A DNA stretch of 64,000 bases from JABFSA01 sp963827515 (GCA_963827515.1 CAWHBF010000008.1:186001-250000); one strand, 5' to 3'; counted from the stretch's first letter, positions 53,197-62,576 are shown. The notes: generated by a model from the letters alone, not told the origin. Numbers and translations are program-made.

Positions 53197-53555
53197 TCCA
53201 GATTCTCCTTGACTGACTCCACGGTGCGCTCAGGCATGGGCTGAATACGTCTTGCCCTTTGAACGCCACCCACGATCAGTATGGTCGCGGCGGCGATCAT
53301 CACGACCGCGATGGCCAACGTGGCGGCCCACATCGGCGTCCTGGTCGCGAGTGCATAGGCGAGTGTCCACAGCAGGAAGATCCATGCGCTCACAGCGCCA
53401 ACGGTACCGGCGGCGATCCAGATGCTGGACGTCACCGCTTCCCTCACCTCCTCGCGTATTTCCGTTTTCGCGAGGCGGATCTCGAAGCGCACCATGTCTT
53501 GCAAATTGCGGAGGATGTCCTGCAAGACGTCTGATACCGATCGCTCCTCAGCCAC
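53172..53555 (-). CDS. Phage holin-superfamily (PF07332-type) membrane protein
   Basis: The 127-residue protein has an amphipathic N-terminal helix (LQDILRNLQDMVRFEIRLAK) followed by two membrane helices (about residues 45-70 and 75-98). This is the form of the chromosomal holin-3_6-type family (also called YqjE-like), which is not a sign of a prophage. It sits between DUF883-like and DUF3618 genes in the common order YqjD - YqjE - YqjK-like. Start overlaps the previous frame. Probably part of an inner-membrane stress cluster. Confidence 0.83.
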   Translation of the reverse strand: MAEERSVSDVLQDILRNLQDMVRFEIRLAKTEIREEVREAVTSSIWIAAGTVGAVSAWIFLLWTLAYALATRTPMWAATLAIAVVMIAAATILIVGGVQRARRIQPMPERTVESVKENLEWIKQSTK

Positions 53556-53581
53556 TCGTCACCTCTCTGCGGCTCGTTCCG

Positions 53582-53988
53582 CTAGTCTCGAGACAGTGCT
53601 CGAGCGAAGAGGAATCCGAACGCGGCCGCCACGACGAGCGCCGGCCCCGGATTGCCTTTGACGAACGTCTCGACGTCCGCCACCATGCGCTTGGCATCGT
53701 GACTGCGCACGTAGTCAGCGCTGGTGCTGAGTCGATTGGCTGTCGCGCGCGCCAGATGACGGACGGTATCGCCGCCCGGCAAGTCATAGCCCTGTCATGA
53801 AGAGCTGACGCAGCGCTGTCGAGTCCATCGGCGGCCGTTGACCGGCTCTCGTCGATGGCCGTCGCGGCGTTGCCGGCGGCATCGGTCATCGATGCTGCGG
53901 CGTTCCGCGCTCGCTTCGTCAGGTCTGGGACCGCCGTGTCCAGGTCATCTCCCATAGGACTCTTTCCTGATCGAGTGGTGTTCGGCAT
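53582..53988 (-). CDS. DUF883/YqjD-ElaB-like membrane-anchored protein, one frameshift
   Basis: ATG 53988 follows GGAGG by eight bases. The first 70 residues are Ala-rich and helical (LTKRARNAAASMTDAAGNAA, AADGLDSAASALHDRAM). One base is out of place near 53795, and the other frame continues GGDTVRHLARATANRLSTSA, VADVETFVKGNPGPALVVAA and FGFLFARALSRD. The C-terminal hydrophobic anchor preceded by NPGPAL is typical of ribosome-associated YqjD/ElaB-like proteins. It leads the cluster with the holin-like and DUF3618 genes. Confidence 0.72.
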
Positions 53989-54003
53989 CGGTCTGTCCTC
54001 CAT

Positions 54004-54350
54004 CGTTGGTATGTGCTAGAACTAACTGTCCTTGTGGATCTGTGTGTTTTTTTTCTTGGGGGGGGAGTTGCTAGCGACCGGTGCGCGTCGGGAAGAGGAC
54101 CGATCCGACGTGATGGGTCGTTCGTCCTGCGTCAGTGGGAATCGTCTGGCCCCACCGCCATGCGTTGTCCTGCCATCGCGCTGCCTCGTGAACCGCTCCC
54201 CACGGCGGTCCGGGTTGCACATTGCCGTTCACCATGCATTGTGCCAACAACAAACGGTGATGTTTCTCCGTGGGACAACCATGGAGACCGAGGCACAGCC
54301 CCAAATCCTTAACACAGCCAAGATGCCGTTCGTCCTTCGGCGCGTCGCCG
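54004..54350. other. No gene seen; homopolymer runs
   Basis: This 347-bp stretch between the DUF883-like and MscS genes holds long T and G runs (TTTTTTTT then GGGGGGGG around 54050-54066), unusual here and a likely site of sequencing error. No ORF has coding character. It may contain the promoter of the DUF883-like operon at its left end. Confidence 0.5.
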
Positions 54351-55195
54351 TCATGCCAATTCGTCCGCGAGCGGCACACCCATCGGCAGAATGCGGTGTA
54401 CCGGCGAGATTGTCACGCCTGCTGCTGCCAGCTGGCGCCACACCTCGAAGTTCAGCTCGCTCTTTAGCGTGCCGGCAGTCTTCAGATGTTCGCTGCTCCA
54501 CACCTGCAGGTGAAAACGCAGGGCGCCCAGTCCTGCTTCGACGAATTCGACCTGCGGCGCCGGACTCGTGAGCACGTCTTGGTGCTGACTCGCTGCCGCC
54601 AGCAGCACTCGTCGCACTCGCTCCGGGTCGGATCCGTGAGACACGAAGAAGGGCACCACGTAGGCGGTCAGCGTCCCTGGCCGGCTCCAGTTTGTCACCC
54701 GTTCGGATACGAACTGCGAGTTAGGTACGATGATCGCGACGTTCTCATCGGTGACGAGGGTGGTGGCCGGGCCGCGATCTCCTTCACCTCCCCGACACAT
54801 CCTGCGATTTCGACGCGGTCACCGATCCGGATCGGCCGTTCGAACAGCAGGATCAGACCGCTGAAGAAATTGCTCGTGATGTTCTGCAGACCAAAACCGA
54901 GACCCACACCGATGGCGCCGACCAGCACGTTTAACGACGTGAGGTCGATACCCGCGGCCTGAAGGATCACGAGAGCTCCAAGAGAAATGGCGACGTATCG
55001 GACGATGGCGCCGAGCGCTTCGCGCATACCGATGTCGACGCCGCGGCGCGCCAGCACATGATTGATGAGCCACCGGGTCACACGCCGGGTCAGCCAGACC
55101 AGCGCTGTGACCAGTACGAGAACGGTGAGCAGCCGGAGTGGCGTGATTCGCTGCCCGCAATTCCGGTTGTCATAAATGTTTCGAGGTGACCCCAT
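54351..55195 (-). CDS. MscS-family mechanosensitive channel, one frameshift
   Basis: Two membrane helices near the N terminus (LRLLTVLVLVTALVWL and IVRYVAISLGALVILQAAG) are followed by the MscS pore helix and signature LNVLVGAIGVGLGFGLQNI, SNFFSGLILLFERPIRIGD, then the beta domain. The frame shifts near 54770, where IAARPPP would be an MscS motif such as TTLVTDENVAIIVPN in the other frame; the rest continues VTNWSRPGTL and ends LADELA at 54351. The N terminus is uncertain: 55195 is my choice, and the usual extra N-terminal helices of larger MscS proteins are absent. It would open under hypo-osmotic stress. Confidence 0.8.
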
Positions 55196-55340
55196 CCTTC
55201 GGCAAAAGCTTGCATGGTTACCTCTCACAAAGGCTTCAGAGCGCGACTTGAGTCCTGCCTTTCGAAGCCCTGCCACTTCAAGGGCACACAGCTCGGCAGG
55301 TTGCCCGGCGGTTGATCTGCACCTAGCCTCTCTGCCATCG

Positions 55341-55854
55341 CTAGCGATGTGGCCGTCTCAGTTTGTGCGTTTCGCCCGCCTCCACTTGTTCCCCCGTCAG
55401 CCAGCCCTTCGCCAGTTCGAACAGCACAACCGGCTTCGGTTTGTTGACTTGGAGAAACACAGCAGCGTGAACGTCGATGCCTAAGAGGACGATCCGAGGA
55501 TTGTCCGCCGTGCCATGACGCGGATCCCCTTCCTGCCCGAACCACGCTCTCCAATCGGACTCGTAGAGCTCGTGGATCTTGCTGCGGTCCCGCGACACGT
55601 TCGCCATACCCGACGCAGATACCCATTCGTACGAGCCCGGCTTGTAATACGCGAGGTTTACGTGGGGATCGTGTTCGATATCGCGCAGCTACGCAGGTGA
55701 CTTCTACCGTGACGAACCACAGATCGGCCCCGTCAGCACGTTTCTGGTTGGCCATGGCGCGCGACTCCAAGTGGCCGTCGGGACGACGCGTGGTCATCAT
55801 CGCGACTTTGATCTCGTCGACAAGGGCGTAGAACGTGTCCAGCTCGCTTTTCAT
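55341..55854 (-). CDS. Pyridoxamine 5'-phosphate oxidase-like protein (general stress protein 26 type), one frameshift
   Basis: ATG 55854 is preceded by GAAGGGGAA. The N-terminal part reads FYALVDEIKVAMMTTRRPDG and GADLWFVTVE, the beta strands of a split-barrel flavin-binding fold. The frame changes near 55690 and continues with NLAYYKPGSYEWVSASGMAN, VSRDRSKIHELYESDWRAWF and PRIVLLGIDVHAAVFLQV. Family members bind FMN or F420 and are induced by stress; catalytic role is often unknown. About 170 residues, close to family length. Confidence 0.78.
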
Positions 55855-55935
55855 GGGTTCCCCTTCTGCCGTTGCGTCGCCGTTTCCCGTTGTGCGTCGC
55901 CGTTCTTCCGGCCTGCCCGGCGGGTCAACGAACAC

Positions 55936-56843
55936 GCCTCGAGCCTCCTACCGAAGGGGAGAGGATTGACGCTCTACTTGTTCATGTCGGCTGCTGGAGG
56001 TGTTGTGCAGCCAGCAAAAAGCACAAGGAAGCTATCGACCTGACGATGGCGGTCCGTAGCGTCGGGTTCCAAGAACCCGCTGAGCAATTGAGAGCCTTGG
56101 GTAGCGCTTTACTGCTTTCGCCAAAACCCACGACGCCGCAGACATCACCAGAAAACGCCGTAAGAGAAGCCACATTGTAAAGTCCCCTTCGGAGCTAGCC
56201 CCGCGGCGGGCGTCCCATCACCACGCGGACGGCCCAGTACGCAACCACAAGACCCATTACCAGAAGGACCACCTGCGTTATCGTCATCGGAAAACCCACA
56301 AGTATTTCGTCTAACCAAGAGCGGATTCGAGTCTAGGACGCTCTACGCTCCGGTCTGGGTGATACAACAACCCTGCCAAAGCAACCTATCTCCAAGTCGC
56401 GGTCCGGATGCACGCGAGTCCACCCGACGTCTTCGCCCGGGACTCAGCCGCCGTGCTCATGGCAGCGCCGCTTTCTGCGGGACAGCCGGTGCCTGACAAG
56501 GGCGTCCCACAAGGGAGCGGGTCTCCCCGACGGCGGCCTGAGCCGCCGCATCCTTTGTAACTTCTTCCTACAGTGCCCTGATTTCGCTCAGCGTCGTGCT
56601 GGCCCGACAGAGGCGCTGCAGGCGTTCCGCGGGGGGAGCCAAACAACTCGCGGCGTTCGGCTCGATGTGCTCGTCCCCCAGCCTCAAAGCCGCGATGACC
56701 TCAATCATCGGGGGATCAGTTGCTCGGCCAGCTTCTCATCACTCGGTGCGCGTACGGACGCTCTCAGCCGTTCGGTCGTGGGATGGTGAGCCACTTCTCA
56801 TGATGACGCTCTCCCCCGGTTCGCCGTGCTAATCTGCCACTTG
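55936..56843. other. Gene-poor 0.9-kb stretch with one possible small membrane protein
   Basis: No ORF longer than about 90 codons here has coding character. The only ORF worth note is 56195-56287 on the minus strand (listed separately). The rest shows no repeat or strong palindrome. The right end must carry the promoter of the Ppx/GppA-like gene. Confidence 0.5.
56195..56287 (-). CDS. Possible 30-residue single-pass membrane protein
   Basis: The ORF reads MTITQVVLLVMGLVVAYWAV then RVVMGRPPRG: a hydrophobic helix of about 20 residues followed by a basic, Pro-containing end, a classic small membrane protein form. The ribosome site is weak and no homologue is known to me. Low confidence. Confidence 0.35.
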   Translation of the reverse strand: MTITQVVLLVMGLVVAYWAVRVVMGRPPRG

Positions 56844-57830
56844 ATGCGAGGCGTAGCTGCGCTGGTCTCACGCGCTCGGTTGTTCCTGGCGGCCGCGCTG
56901 CCGCTCCTGTTCCTCACCTGGATGACCGCCCGCGTGACCGCTGAAACACAGCCCGCGATCTGCGCCATCGATATGGGAAGCAACAGCTTCAGACGTATCG
57001 TCGGCTCATTCCAGGAAGGCCGGTACCTGCAGCGAAGCATCGAGGTCCGGACGCTCGGCGTGGGCGACGACGTCGCGCGAAACGGGCGAGTCAGTGATGC
57101 GAAGCTGGCGGAGATCGCGGCGACCCTCTCGGCGTTCAGGGCCTCCTGCGAAAAGGACCGCGTCGCGCCGGTCGTCGCGATCGGTACGGCAGCGTTCCGG
57201 GAAGCCGCGAACGGCCAGCGAGTCATTGACCTCGCGGCCAAGCTTGGCATCTCTATGGAGATCGCCAGCGAACGTCGTGAATCCGAGCTCGCGTACCTCG
57301 TCGGCTCGCTCGGTCGCGACGATCACGCCGTCATCGACAATGGGAGTCGCAGCATCGAGCTCGTGTCGAGACGCGGCGGCGTGCTGCGCCACCAAGTGCT
57401 CAACCTGGGCTATCGCGTGGCGTACGACAGGTTTGTGGCCGCCGTAAACGATCCCGCGTCAGCCCTTCTGGGGTTTCAGAAACAACTGCGACAGGACACC
57501 TCGAAGGCGGTGTTCATGAAGGACATGAAGACACTTGTCGGGGTCGAATTTGGCGAAATGGCGAACGCGCTGTTCGAGCCCGCCGCAGTCGAAGGGCGCG
57601 TGCTCACGCTGGCGCAGCTAAAGCAAAAGATGCGCGACATTGCGACCGCGCCGACCGCCGAATTCGTGACGCTGAAGAAAAAGAAGGATATTGACCGGGC
57701 CTTGCCTCGGCTCGTCGTCGCCGCCACGCTGACCGAGGACTTCGGGTATTCGCAGCTGCTGCTCACCGAGCGAGAGCTTGGCGTCGGGCTGATCATCGAA
57801 GCCGGACTGCGGCCGCGTCCCGTGAAATAG
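56844..57830 (+). CDS. Ppx/GppA phosphatase-family protein with an N-terminal export signal
   Basis: The 328-residue protein has the ASKHA fold of exopolyphosphatase/pppGpp phosphatase. Motifs are CAIDMGSNSFRRIVG for the first phosphate loop (usually DIGSNS), GTAAFREAANG, and HAVIDNGSRSIELVSRRGG for the second loop. Before this is a 40-residue stretch with a hydrophobic core LFLAAALPLLFLTWM and an AxA-like end (RVTAET), so the domain appears exported, which is unusual because Ppx/GppA enzymes are cytosolic. The C-terminal HD-like domain of long Ppx proteins is absent. ATG 56844 is preferred to GTG 56826. A CHAD gene follows on the other strand. Confidence 0.83.
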   Translation: MRGVAALVSRARLFLAAALPLLFLTWMTARVTAETQPAICAIDMGSNSFRRIVGSFQEGRYLQRSIEVRTLGVGDDVARNGRVSDAKLAEIAATLSAFRASCEKDRVAPVVAIGTAAFREAANGQRVIDLAAKLGISMEIASERRESELAYLVGSLGRDDHAVIDNGSRSIELVSRRGGVLRHQVLNLGYRVAYDRFVAAVNDPASALLGFQKQLRQDTSKAVFMKDMKTLVGVEFGEMANALFEPAAVEGRVLTLAQLKQKMRDIATAPTAEFVTLKKKKDIDRALPRLVVAATLTEDFGYSQLLLTERELGVGLIIEAGLRPRPVK

Positions 57831-57936
57831 CAGTCTCAACCGGACGTCAGGCTCGCTCGGCGTCCGTCTTCGGGATCCTTATTCCAAGAACCGCGGCGAT
57901 CCCGCGCCTGTTCCCTGCGGTGGTTTGGCGCTCGTG

Positions 57937-58524
57937 TCACAGAGGCTGTTTGGCGGATCTGCGAATCCAGCGGGCGAACGCCTTCGGCTTCCGCAGATGC
58001 ACCCGGCGGCCGAGTGCGAACGCGCGCCGCTGCAGTGGCTGACGCATCCGCGCGGCAAGACGATCGATCCGCCGGATGTCCGCGCGCATCGTTCGCAGAT
58101 CGCGGCAGGCTCTCAGCGTTGCCGCCAGGACGACGAGGTCATGCTCGTCACCCAGTTCTGTTTCCAGTCGCTTGAGGTCGGCAATGAGTGGAGCGACGCC
58201 GGTGGTGAGCGACTTGGCCAGACGCAGCTGATACCACAACGTCTTCAGCTCTTTGCGCCAGCGATGCCGCGTCGCCGACTGTCCCGTCGCGCGCGCGCGT
58301 TTCATCGCTGCACGACTCCGGCGATACGAAGCGGCGACGACCGCGACGAGGCCGGACACATCGATAGAGGGAGACGCCAAATGCTTCGCTGACCTCCGGG
58401 TTGTCGCCAGCCGCTCCGCTGCCTCGCTGACGACACCGTCACGGTGCGCGCGCACGTGCTCCCGACGCACAATCTGTACGAGCTCATCTTCGAGATGCTT
58501 CCGCTGGTGTAGCTCGAACGACAT
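57937..58524 (-). CDS. CHAD domain protein, shortened
   Basis: The 195-residue protein ends in a clear CHAD half: YRRSRAAMKRARATG, RHRWRKELKTLWYQLRLAKS, LETELGDEHDLVVLAATL and a Lys/Arg-rich tail. CHAD domains bind polyphosphate through conserved His and basic residues, here present in RHRWRK and GDEHDL. The N terminus (SFELHQRKHLEDELVQIV) looks like a normal CHAD start, but the first repeat of the domain between about residues 60 and 70 is missing, so 60-80 residues seem deleted. ATG 58524 is chosen; the open frame further upstream runs through the palindromic repeat. It is convergent with Ppx/GppA, again a polyphosphate link. Confidence 0.78.
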   Translation of the reverse strand: MSFELHQRKHLEDELVQIVRREHVRAHRDGVVSEAAERLATTRRSAKHLASPSIDVSGLVAVVAASYRRSRAAMKRARATGQSATRHRWRKELKTLWYQLRLAKSLTTGVAPLIADLKRLETELGDEHDLVVLAATLRACRDLRTMRADIRRIDRLAARMRQPLQRRAFALGRRVHLRKPKAFARWIRRSAKQPL

Positions 58525-58564
58525 AAAACTCGCACTAGGTTCGGATGCACACACGGTGCCACCG

Positions 58565-58665
58565 GTTAGACCGTTTTTCGATTCGGCGTAGAGCGGAGGC
58601 TTCCGCCTTCGCGGACACGCGCACGCTGAAGCGTGCGCTCTACGTCGAAACGCACACCGCTCTAG
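58565..58665. repeat. Dispersed palindromic repeat, copy 4
   Basis: GACCGTTTTTCGATTCGGCG, GTAGAGCGGAGGC, CTTCCGCCTTCGCGGACACG, the GCACGCTGAAGCGTGC hairpin, GCTCTACGTCGAAACGC and a closing ACCGCTCTAG. This is the clearest full copy of the family and lies just upstream of the CHAD gene. Confidence 0.8.
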
Positions 58666-58859
58666 ACTAGGCATCGGCGCTTCGGCGACGTTTCCGCCTA
58701 TCAGGGCCGCGTCTCGCGGCATCAGGTTGACTCGGCTCGCACAGCCGAACCCTGCGAGCTGATTGTCCAAACGGATCAAGGTCGAGCGCAGATGTCGCAT
58801 CCGGCAGCAGGCGCTGCCGGACGTGACCCGCAATCGCTCGAATGGCTTCTGTCGTGGTC

Positions 58860-59585
58860 CTACTGCGCCACGGCCACGCCGCGTGCGGCCTTCGCGATGA
58901 TCGCTGCGACCGACTGCGGCTGCGACACGTAGACTGCATGACTGCCCGCGGCCTCGACGACGGTAGAGCCAGCGCGCTTGGACATCGCGCGCTGCGCGTC
59001 GGGCGGAATCATCTTGTCGTCGGTAGCTACGAGGTACCAACTTGGCTTCGCCCTCCATGCAGGTTCGGTGACCGCGCCGTTGAGCGCCTCGAGTCCCCAG
59101 GGAACTTGGGAGTCCGCCATGAAAGCGGCGGCCTCCGGCGCGACGTCCGCCGCGAACGACTCGCGGAACTTCGACCGGTCGAGGAAGAGATACCCGTCCT
59201 GCGGTGGCAGGATCGGAGGGACGGGCGCGCCAGGCGGCGGGTTCTTGATCAGCGCAGACACCGACTCGCCCCTGTCCGGAGCAAAGGCAGCAATGTAGAC
59301 CAGCCCAGCGACCTTCGGATCGTTGCCGGCCTCTGTGATCACGACGCCACCGTACGAATGGCCAACAAGAATCACCGGCCCGTTCTGCGCGGCCAGCGTG
59401 CGTTTCGTGACCGCAACGTCGTCCGCGAGTGACGTCGTCGGGTTCTGGACGATTGAGACGTTAAAGCCGTCCTTCCTGAGCAGGTCATAGACCCCCTGCC
59501 AACCGGACCCGTCCACGAACCCCCCGTGCACGAGAACAACGTTCTTGATACCCTCACCTGCTCTCGCCTTAGACAGCTGATTCAT
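58860..59585 (-). CDS. Alpha/beta hydrolase
   Basis: The 241-residue protein starts at ATG 59585 with GGAGGACA just before it. It has the alpha/beta hydrolase fold: NVVLVHGGFVDGSGW for the oxyanion loop, the nucleophile elbow VGHSYGGVV (Ser about residue 82), DRGESVSALIK in the cap, and a late AAGSHAVYVSQPQSV with the catalytic His. This pattern is typical of small esterase-like proteins annotated as EstC or pyrethroid-hydrolase-like. No export signal is seen, so it is probably cytosolic. A signal-like stretch upstream of the ATG is in frame but has no ribosome site. Substrate unknown. Confidence 0.85.
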   Translation of the reverse strand: MNQLSKARAGEGIKNVVLVHGGFVDGSGWQGVYDLLRKDGFNVSIVQNPTTSLADDVAVTKRTLAAQNGPVILVGHSYGGVVITEAGNDPKVAGLVYIAAFAPDRGESVSALIKNPPPGAPVPPILPPQDGYLFLDRSKFRESFAADVAPEAAAFMADSQVPWGLEALNGAVTEPAWRAKPSWYLVATDDKMIPPDAQRAMSKRAGSTVVEAAGSHAVYVSQPQSVAAIIAKAARGVAVAQ

Positions 59586-59870
59586 TTTGTCCTCCGACTG
59601 ACACCGCCGTTCCGCATTATCCACTGAGGTACGCGGGGCAACCGACAAGGCCAACGACGCTCGCAGTCCCTCCAGGTGTTTCACGCATTCGTCAACATGA
59701 TTTCATCCCGCCGACACTCGTCCGTTGCGGCTTCGCCACACGCCGCCAATAGCATTTTTTCATTCGGGGCGCTTGAGGTCGTCACCCGCGCGAGACAAGT
59801 CGTCGGCGCGCCCTGTGGGTTGACATTGTCCCATTGGAAACCTGCCATTCCTGTGAAGAGGACCGCCCTC

Positions 59871-61107
59871 ATGAAAAGACAGACACTCGTGGTAGCCATC
59901 TGCGCGTGGCCCCTCTATCTTGCGCCACTCGGTTCGTCAGCCCATGCCCAAACGCTCGAGGGGTTCGCGTCGCTACCGGCAGACACCTTCGCTGCAGGTC
60001 CGACCTCAGGTCAACTGATCGCCACCACTAACGGGAGGATGCCGCCATTCGTCGGCAAGCAGCCCGTGCAAGGGATCTCCTCAGTGCTGCGGGCGAGCAA
60101 CGGTGACTTCCTGGTGATGGCCGACAATGGCTTCGGCGCTCAGGCGAACTCACCGGACTTCCTGCTCCGCGTCTACCGGATTTCCCCGGATTTTCGAACC
60201 GCCCGTGGTGGGTCAGGCTTCATCGACGTGTCGCCGTACCTCACCCTTCGGGACCCGGACAACAAGATCAACTTCCCGATTGTTGCGGATGGCGATGTCT
60301 ACCCCGGATCGGTGATCCCCGTTGACCCGAGCATCAAGTCGGGCCGCCTCTTGACCGGTGGTGATTTTGACATCGAGTCTTTCCGCGAAGCTCATGACGG
60401 CACGCTCTGGTTCGGCGACGAGTTCGGCCCATTCTTGATTCACACGGATGCCAAGGGCCGCGTGCTCGAGGCGCCCATCGCGCTGCCTGGCGTGAAGTCC
60501 CCGCAGAATCCATTTCTCGGCGGAGAGAACGCCAAACCTCGAAGACGAAGTAAGGGATTCGAAGGGATGGCCATCTCGCCTGATGGCAAGACGCTGTACC
60601 CCATGCTTGAGGGCCCCCTGCGACTGGAAGACAACCAGAGCCGCCTGCTCATCAACGAGTTCGACCTGAAGCGAGGCGTCTATACGGGCAAGCAGTGGGC
60701 GTACCGGATGGAAGCTGAGCCTCAACCGGCCAGGCCATCGGCGACCTCACGGCCGTAGAACGACTTCCCTGTTTCTGGTGATCGAGCGCGACAACTTCGA
60801 AGGTGCAAGATGCACAGTTCAAGAAAATCTTCCTGGTCGACCTAGAACCACGTCGACGCCCAGGGTTTCCTGGTCAAGAGACAGGTTGCTGACTTGCTGC
60901 ATATCGCCGACCCGGATGGTCTGGCGGGAGGTGGCACGTTTCGCTTCCCCTTCCAGACCATCGAGAGCGTCATCGTCGCTCAGCGCGATGCGCATCGGCG
61001 TGCTGGACGACAACAACTACCCGTTCAGCAACGGCCGGGTGCCCGGACAACCGGACCCGAATGAATTCATCATCCTTCGGCTCGACCGGCCGCTCACGCG
61101 CCCATAG
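59871..61107 (+). CDS. Exported esterase-like activity of phytase family protein, C-terminal frameshifts
   Basis: ATG 59871 opens a signal peptide (MKRQTLVVAICAWPLYLAPL, ending SAHAQ). The 295 residues that follow are in frame and include VLRASNGDFLVMADNGFGAQ, VSPYLTLRDPDNKINFP, GDFDIESFREAHDGTLWFGD, EFGPFLI and KGFEGMAISPDGKTLYPMLE, typical of the family of beta-propeller proteins named esterase-like phytase. After about 60740 several indels are needed to read LTAVE, VIERDNFEGA, HIADPDGLAGGGTFRFPFQT and the end GVLDDNNYPFSNGR...FIILRLD. The total is about 410 residues. It would act in the periplasm on phosphate or ester compounds, not proven here. Confidence 0.78.
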
Positions 61108-61542
61108 GCCGGTCCTGAGGGACGGGAGGCTTCATGGGCCTCCCGTCGAGGAGCAGGTGACGTCGCTTCCCAGAGTGGGGAGCGAGCGATGCAATTTAAT
61201 ACGGAGCAATCGCAATGCCACCCAAGTTGCGCCAGTCGCGCGCGCGGCCGACTTCTTGCACCACAGGCTAACGGCGATGACCGCTGGAGGCACCCTCAGG
61301 TACCTCGGTCACCCGTCGCGAGATATGGAAGGTTTGGATGTGGGAGCTGCTCGTTGTAGGAGCGGTATTGACTCTCTCAATCGGACTCGGCGTCGCTACC
61401 GCCGCGTCCATCCTCTCACTTGCCTTCTTGTCGTGGCCAGCGGTCGCTGACCGGTAGTTGTAGCCCTTACACACAGGTAACTGCTGCGGAGTGTTCGCCG
61501 AGGGCACACCACCAGCAATCACGCAAGCCCAGGAGAGCGCAC
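61108..61542. other. No gene seen
   Basis: These 435 bases hold only short frames without coding character. A ribosome site, AGGAGAG, at the right end belongs to the acidic protein gene. No repeat of the known families is present. Confidence 0.5.
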
Positions 61543-61785
61543 ATGACTGAAAAGGGAACTGCTGCTCTACTCCAGCGGACTCTCGACCAAGAGAGAGCAG
61601 CGGACGAGAAGTTGTCCGCACCGGCGGAGGGCGACATCGACGAGTCGGCGGCCGACACCTCTGAACCTGGGGACGAGAGTGAGGACGACGACGAAGATGA
61701 CGAGGACGACGAGGACGACGAGGACGACGAGGAGGATGAGGACGAGTCAGACGAAGACGACGAAGAGGAGGCCGGCAAACGCTGA
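61543..61785 (+). CDS. Small protein with a DUF892-like helix and a long acidic tail
   Basis: The 80-residue protein starts at ATG 61543, about eight bases after AGGAGAG. Its first part, TAALLQRTLDQERAADEKLS followed by AEGDIDESA, resembles the last helix of YciE/YciF-type (DUF892) ferritin-like proteins. From about residue 44 it becomes almost pure Asp and Glu in a repeat of EDD and DED units, with only a few Ser, until AGKR at the end. The DNA is a degenerate GAC/GAG/GAT repeat. The tail could bind cations or basic proteins. It may be a fragment of a DUF892 gene fused to a repeat or a genuine small acidic protein. Confidence 0.55.
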   Translation: MTEKGTAALLQRTLDQERAADEKLSAPAEGDIDESAADTSEPGDESEDDDEDDEDDEDDEDDEEDEDESDEDDEEEAGKR

Positions 61786-62174
61786 TCGGGAGCGGAGCAT
61801 AAAAGCCGTCGGGCGCGAAGCCCAATCCTGCGGTCGTTAATGCCCGGCACGGGATGACTCCTTGCGCTTGTGACTCGAGCCGGTACGTAGAGGTCGAACC
61901 GCCGGCCCGTTCACCAGGGATCAACGAGTCCCGTTTCGGGATCCTCGAATCCGCCACGCACGAGTCCTCGGACCGCCATACCGAAGAAGGCATCGCGGCC
62001 AGAACCCCAATCACCTGCCAGCCTGGGTGCATTTGATTCGTCGCCTTGATTTACAACGTGGTCAGGTACCTCACAAACCTCATCGACCTAATAATCCTCA
62101 GGCATTACCGGGCCAACGATGTCCCAACGGGTCACGTTTCCACGGCACCCATTCCACAAGGAAAGGATCACACC
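61786..62174. other. No gene seen
   Basis: About 390 bases without an ORF of coding character. No strong palindrome of the two repeat families is present. The start region of the ester cyclase gene lies at the right end. Confidence 0.5.
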
Positions 62175-62475
62175 GTGTCGGAAGACAACAAAGCCAAGGT
62201 GCGACAGTTCTACGAAGAGGTTATCCAGAACGGACATTTTTCGGTGGTCGACAAGATAGCCGCGCCCCACATCGTGGATCAGCGGAGATCATATCGTCGC
62301 GGAGGGCGACAAGGTAGCAGCGCACGTGTCGGTGCGCGGCAGGCACACGGGCGAGCTCATGGGTATCCCACCCAGCGGGAAAGAGGTCGTGATGCGGATA
62401 TCCGACATTGTGCGGTTTGAGAACGGCAAAGTCGTGGAGCGATGGGGCGTCGAGGATATGTCGGGCTTCGTATGA
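62175..62475 (+). pseudogene. SnoaL-like ester cyclase, internal deletion and frame change
   Basis: A GTG at 62175, preceded by AAAGGA, opens SEDNKAKVRQFYEEVIQNGH and FSVVDKIAAPHIVD, the start of a SnoaL/NTF2-like ester cyclase. Directly after HIVD the expected 30-35 residues are absent and the sequence resumes in another frame with GDHIVAEGDKVAAHVSVRGR, HTGELMGIPPSGKEV, IVRFENGKVVERWG and EDMSGF, to a stop at 62473-62475. It therefore looks like a decayed gene or a local assembly error. The active-site His/Asp cannot be checked because that part is missing. Confidence 0.6.
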
Positions 62476-62576
62476 GCGTCGATTGACCTCGCGAACCCCG
62501 TCCACACGACAACTCAGTCGCATCGCGCCGTGATCAGCCAGGGCGACCAGCCTGAGGACCAGCCTGAACGTGCCGG

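Noticed and set aside
53172..53555. Prophage based on the holin-family gene
   Set aside because: The holin-type domain here is the chromosomal YqjE-like family in a stress cluster; no other phage gene is near.
57937..59058. Extended CHAD reading frame up to 59058
   Set aside because: The upstream part translates the palindromic repeat and the opposite strand of the hydrolase region and has no CHAD similarity.
61268..62032. Minus-strand frame opposite the acidic protein
   Set aside because: It is the Ser/Arg-rich shadow of the GA triplet repeat.
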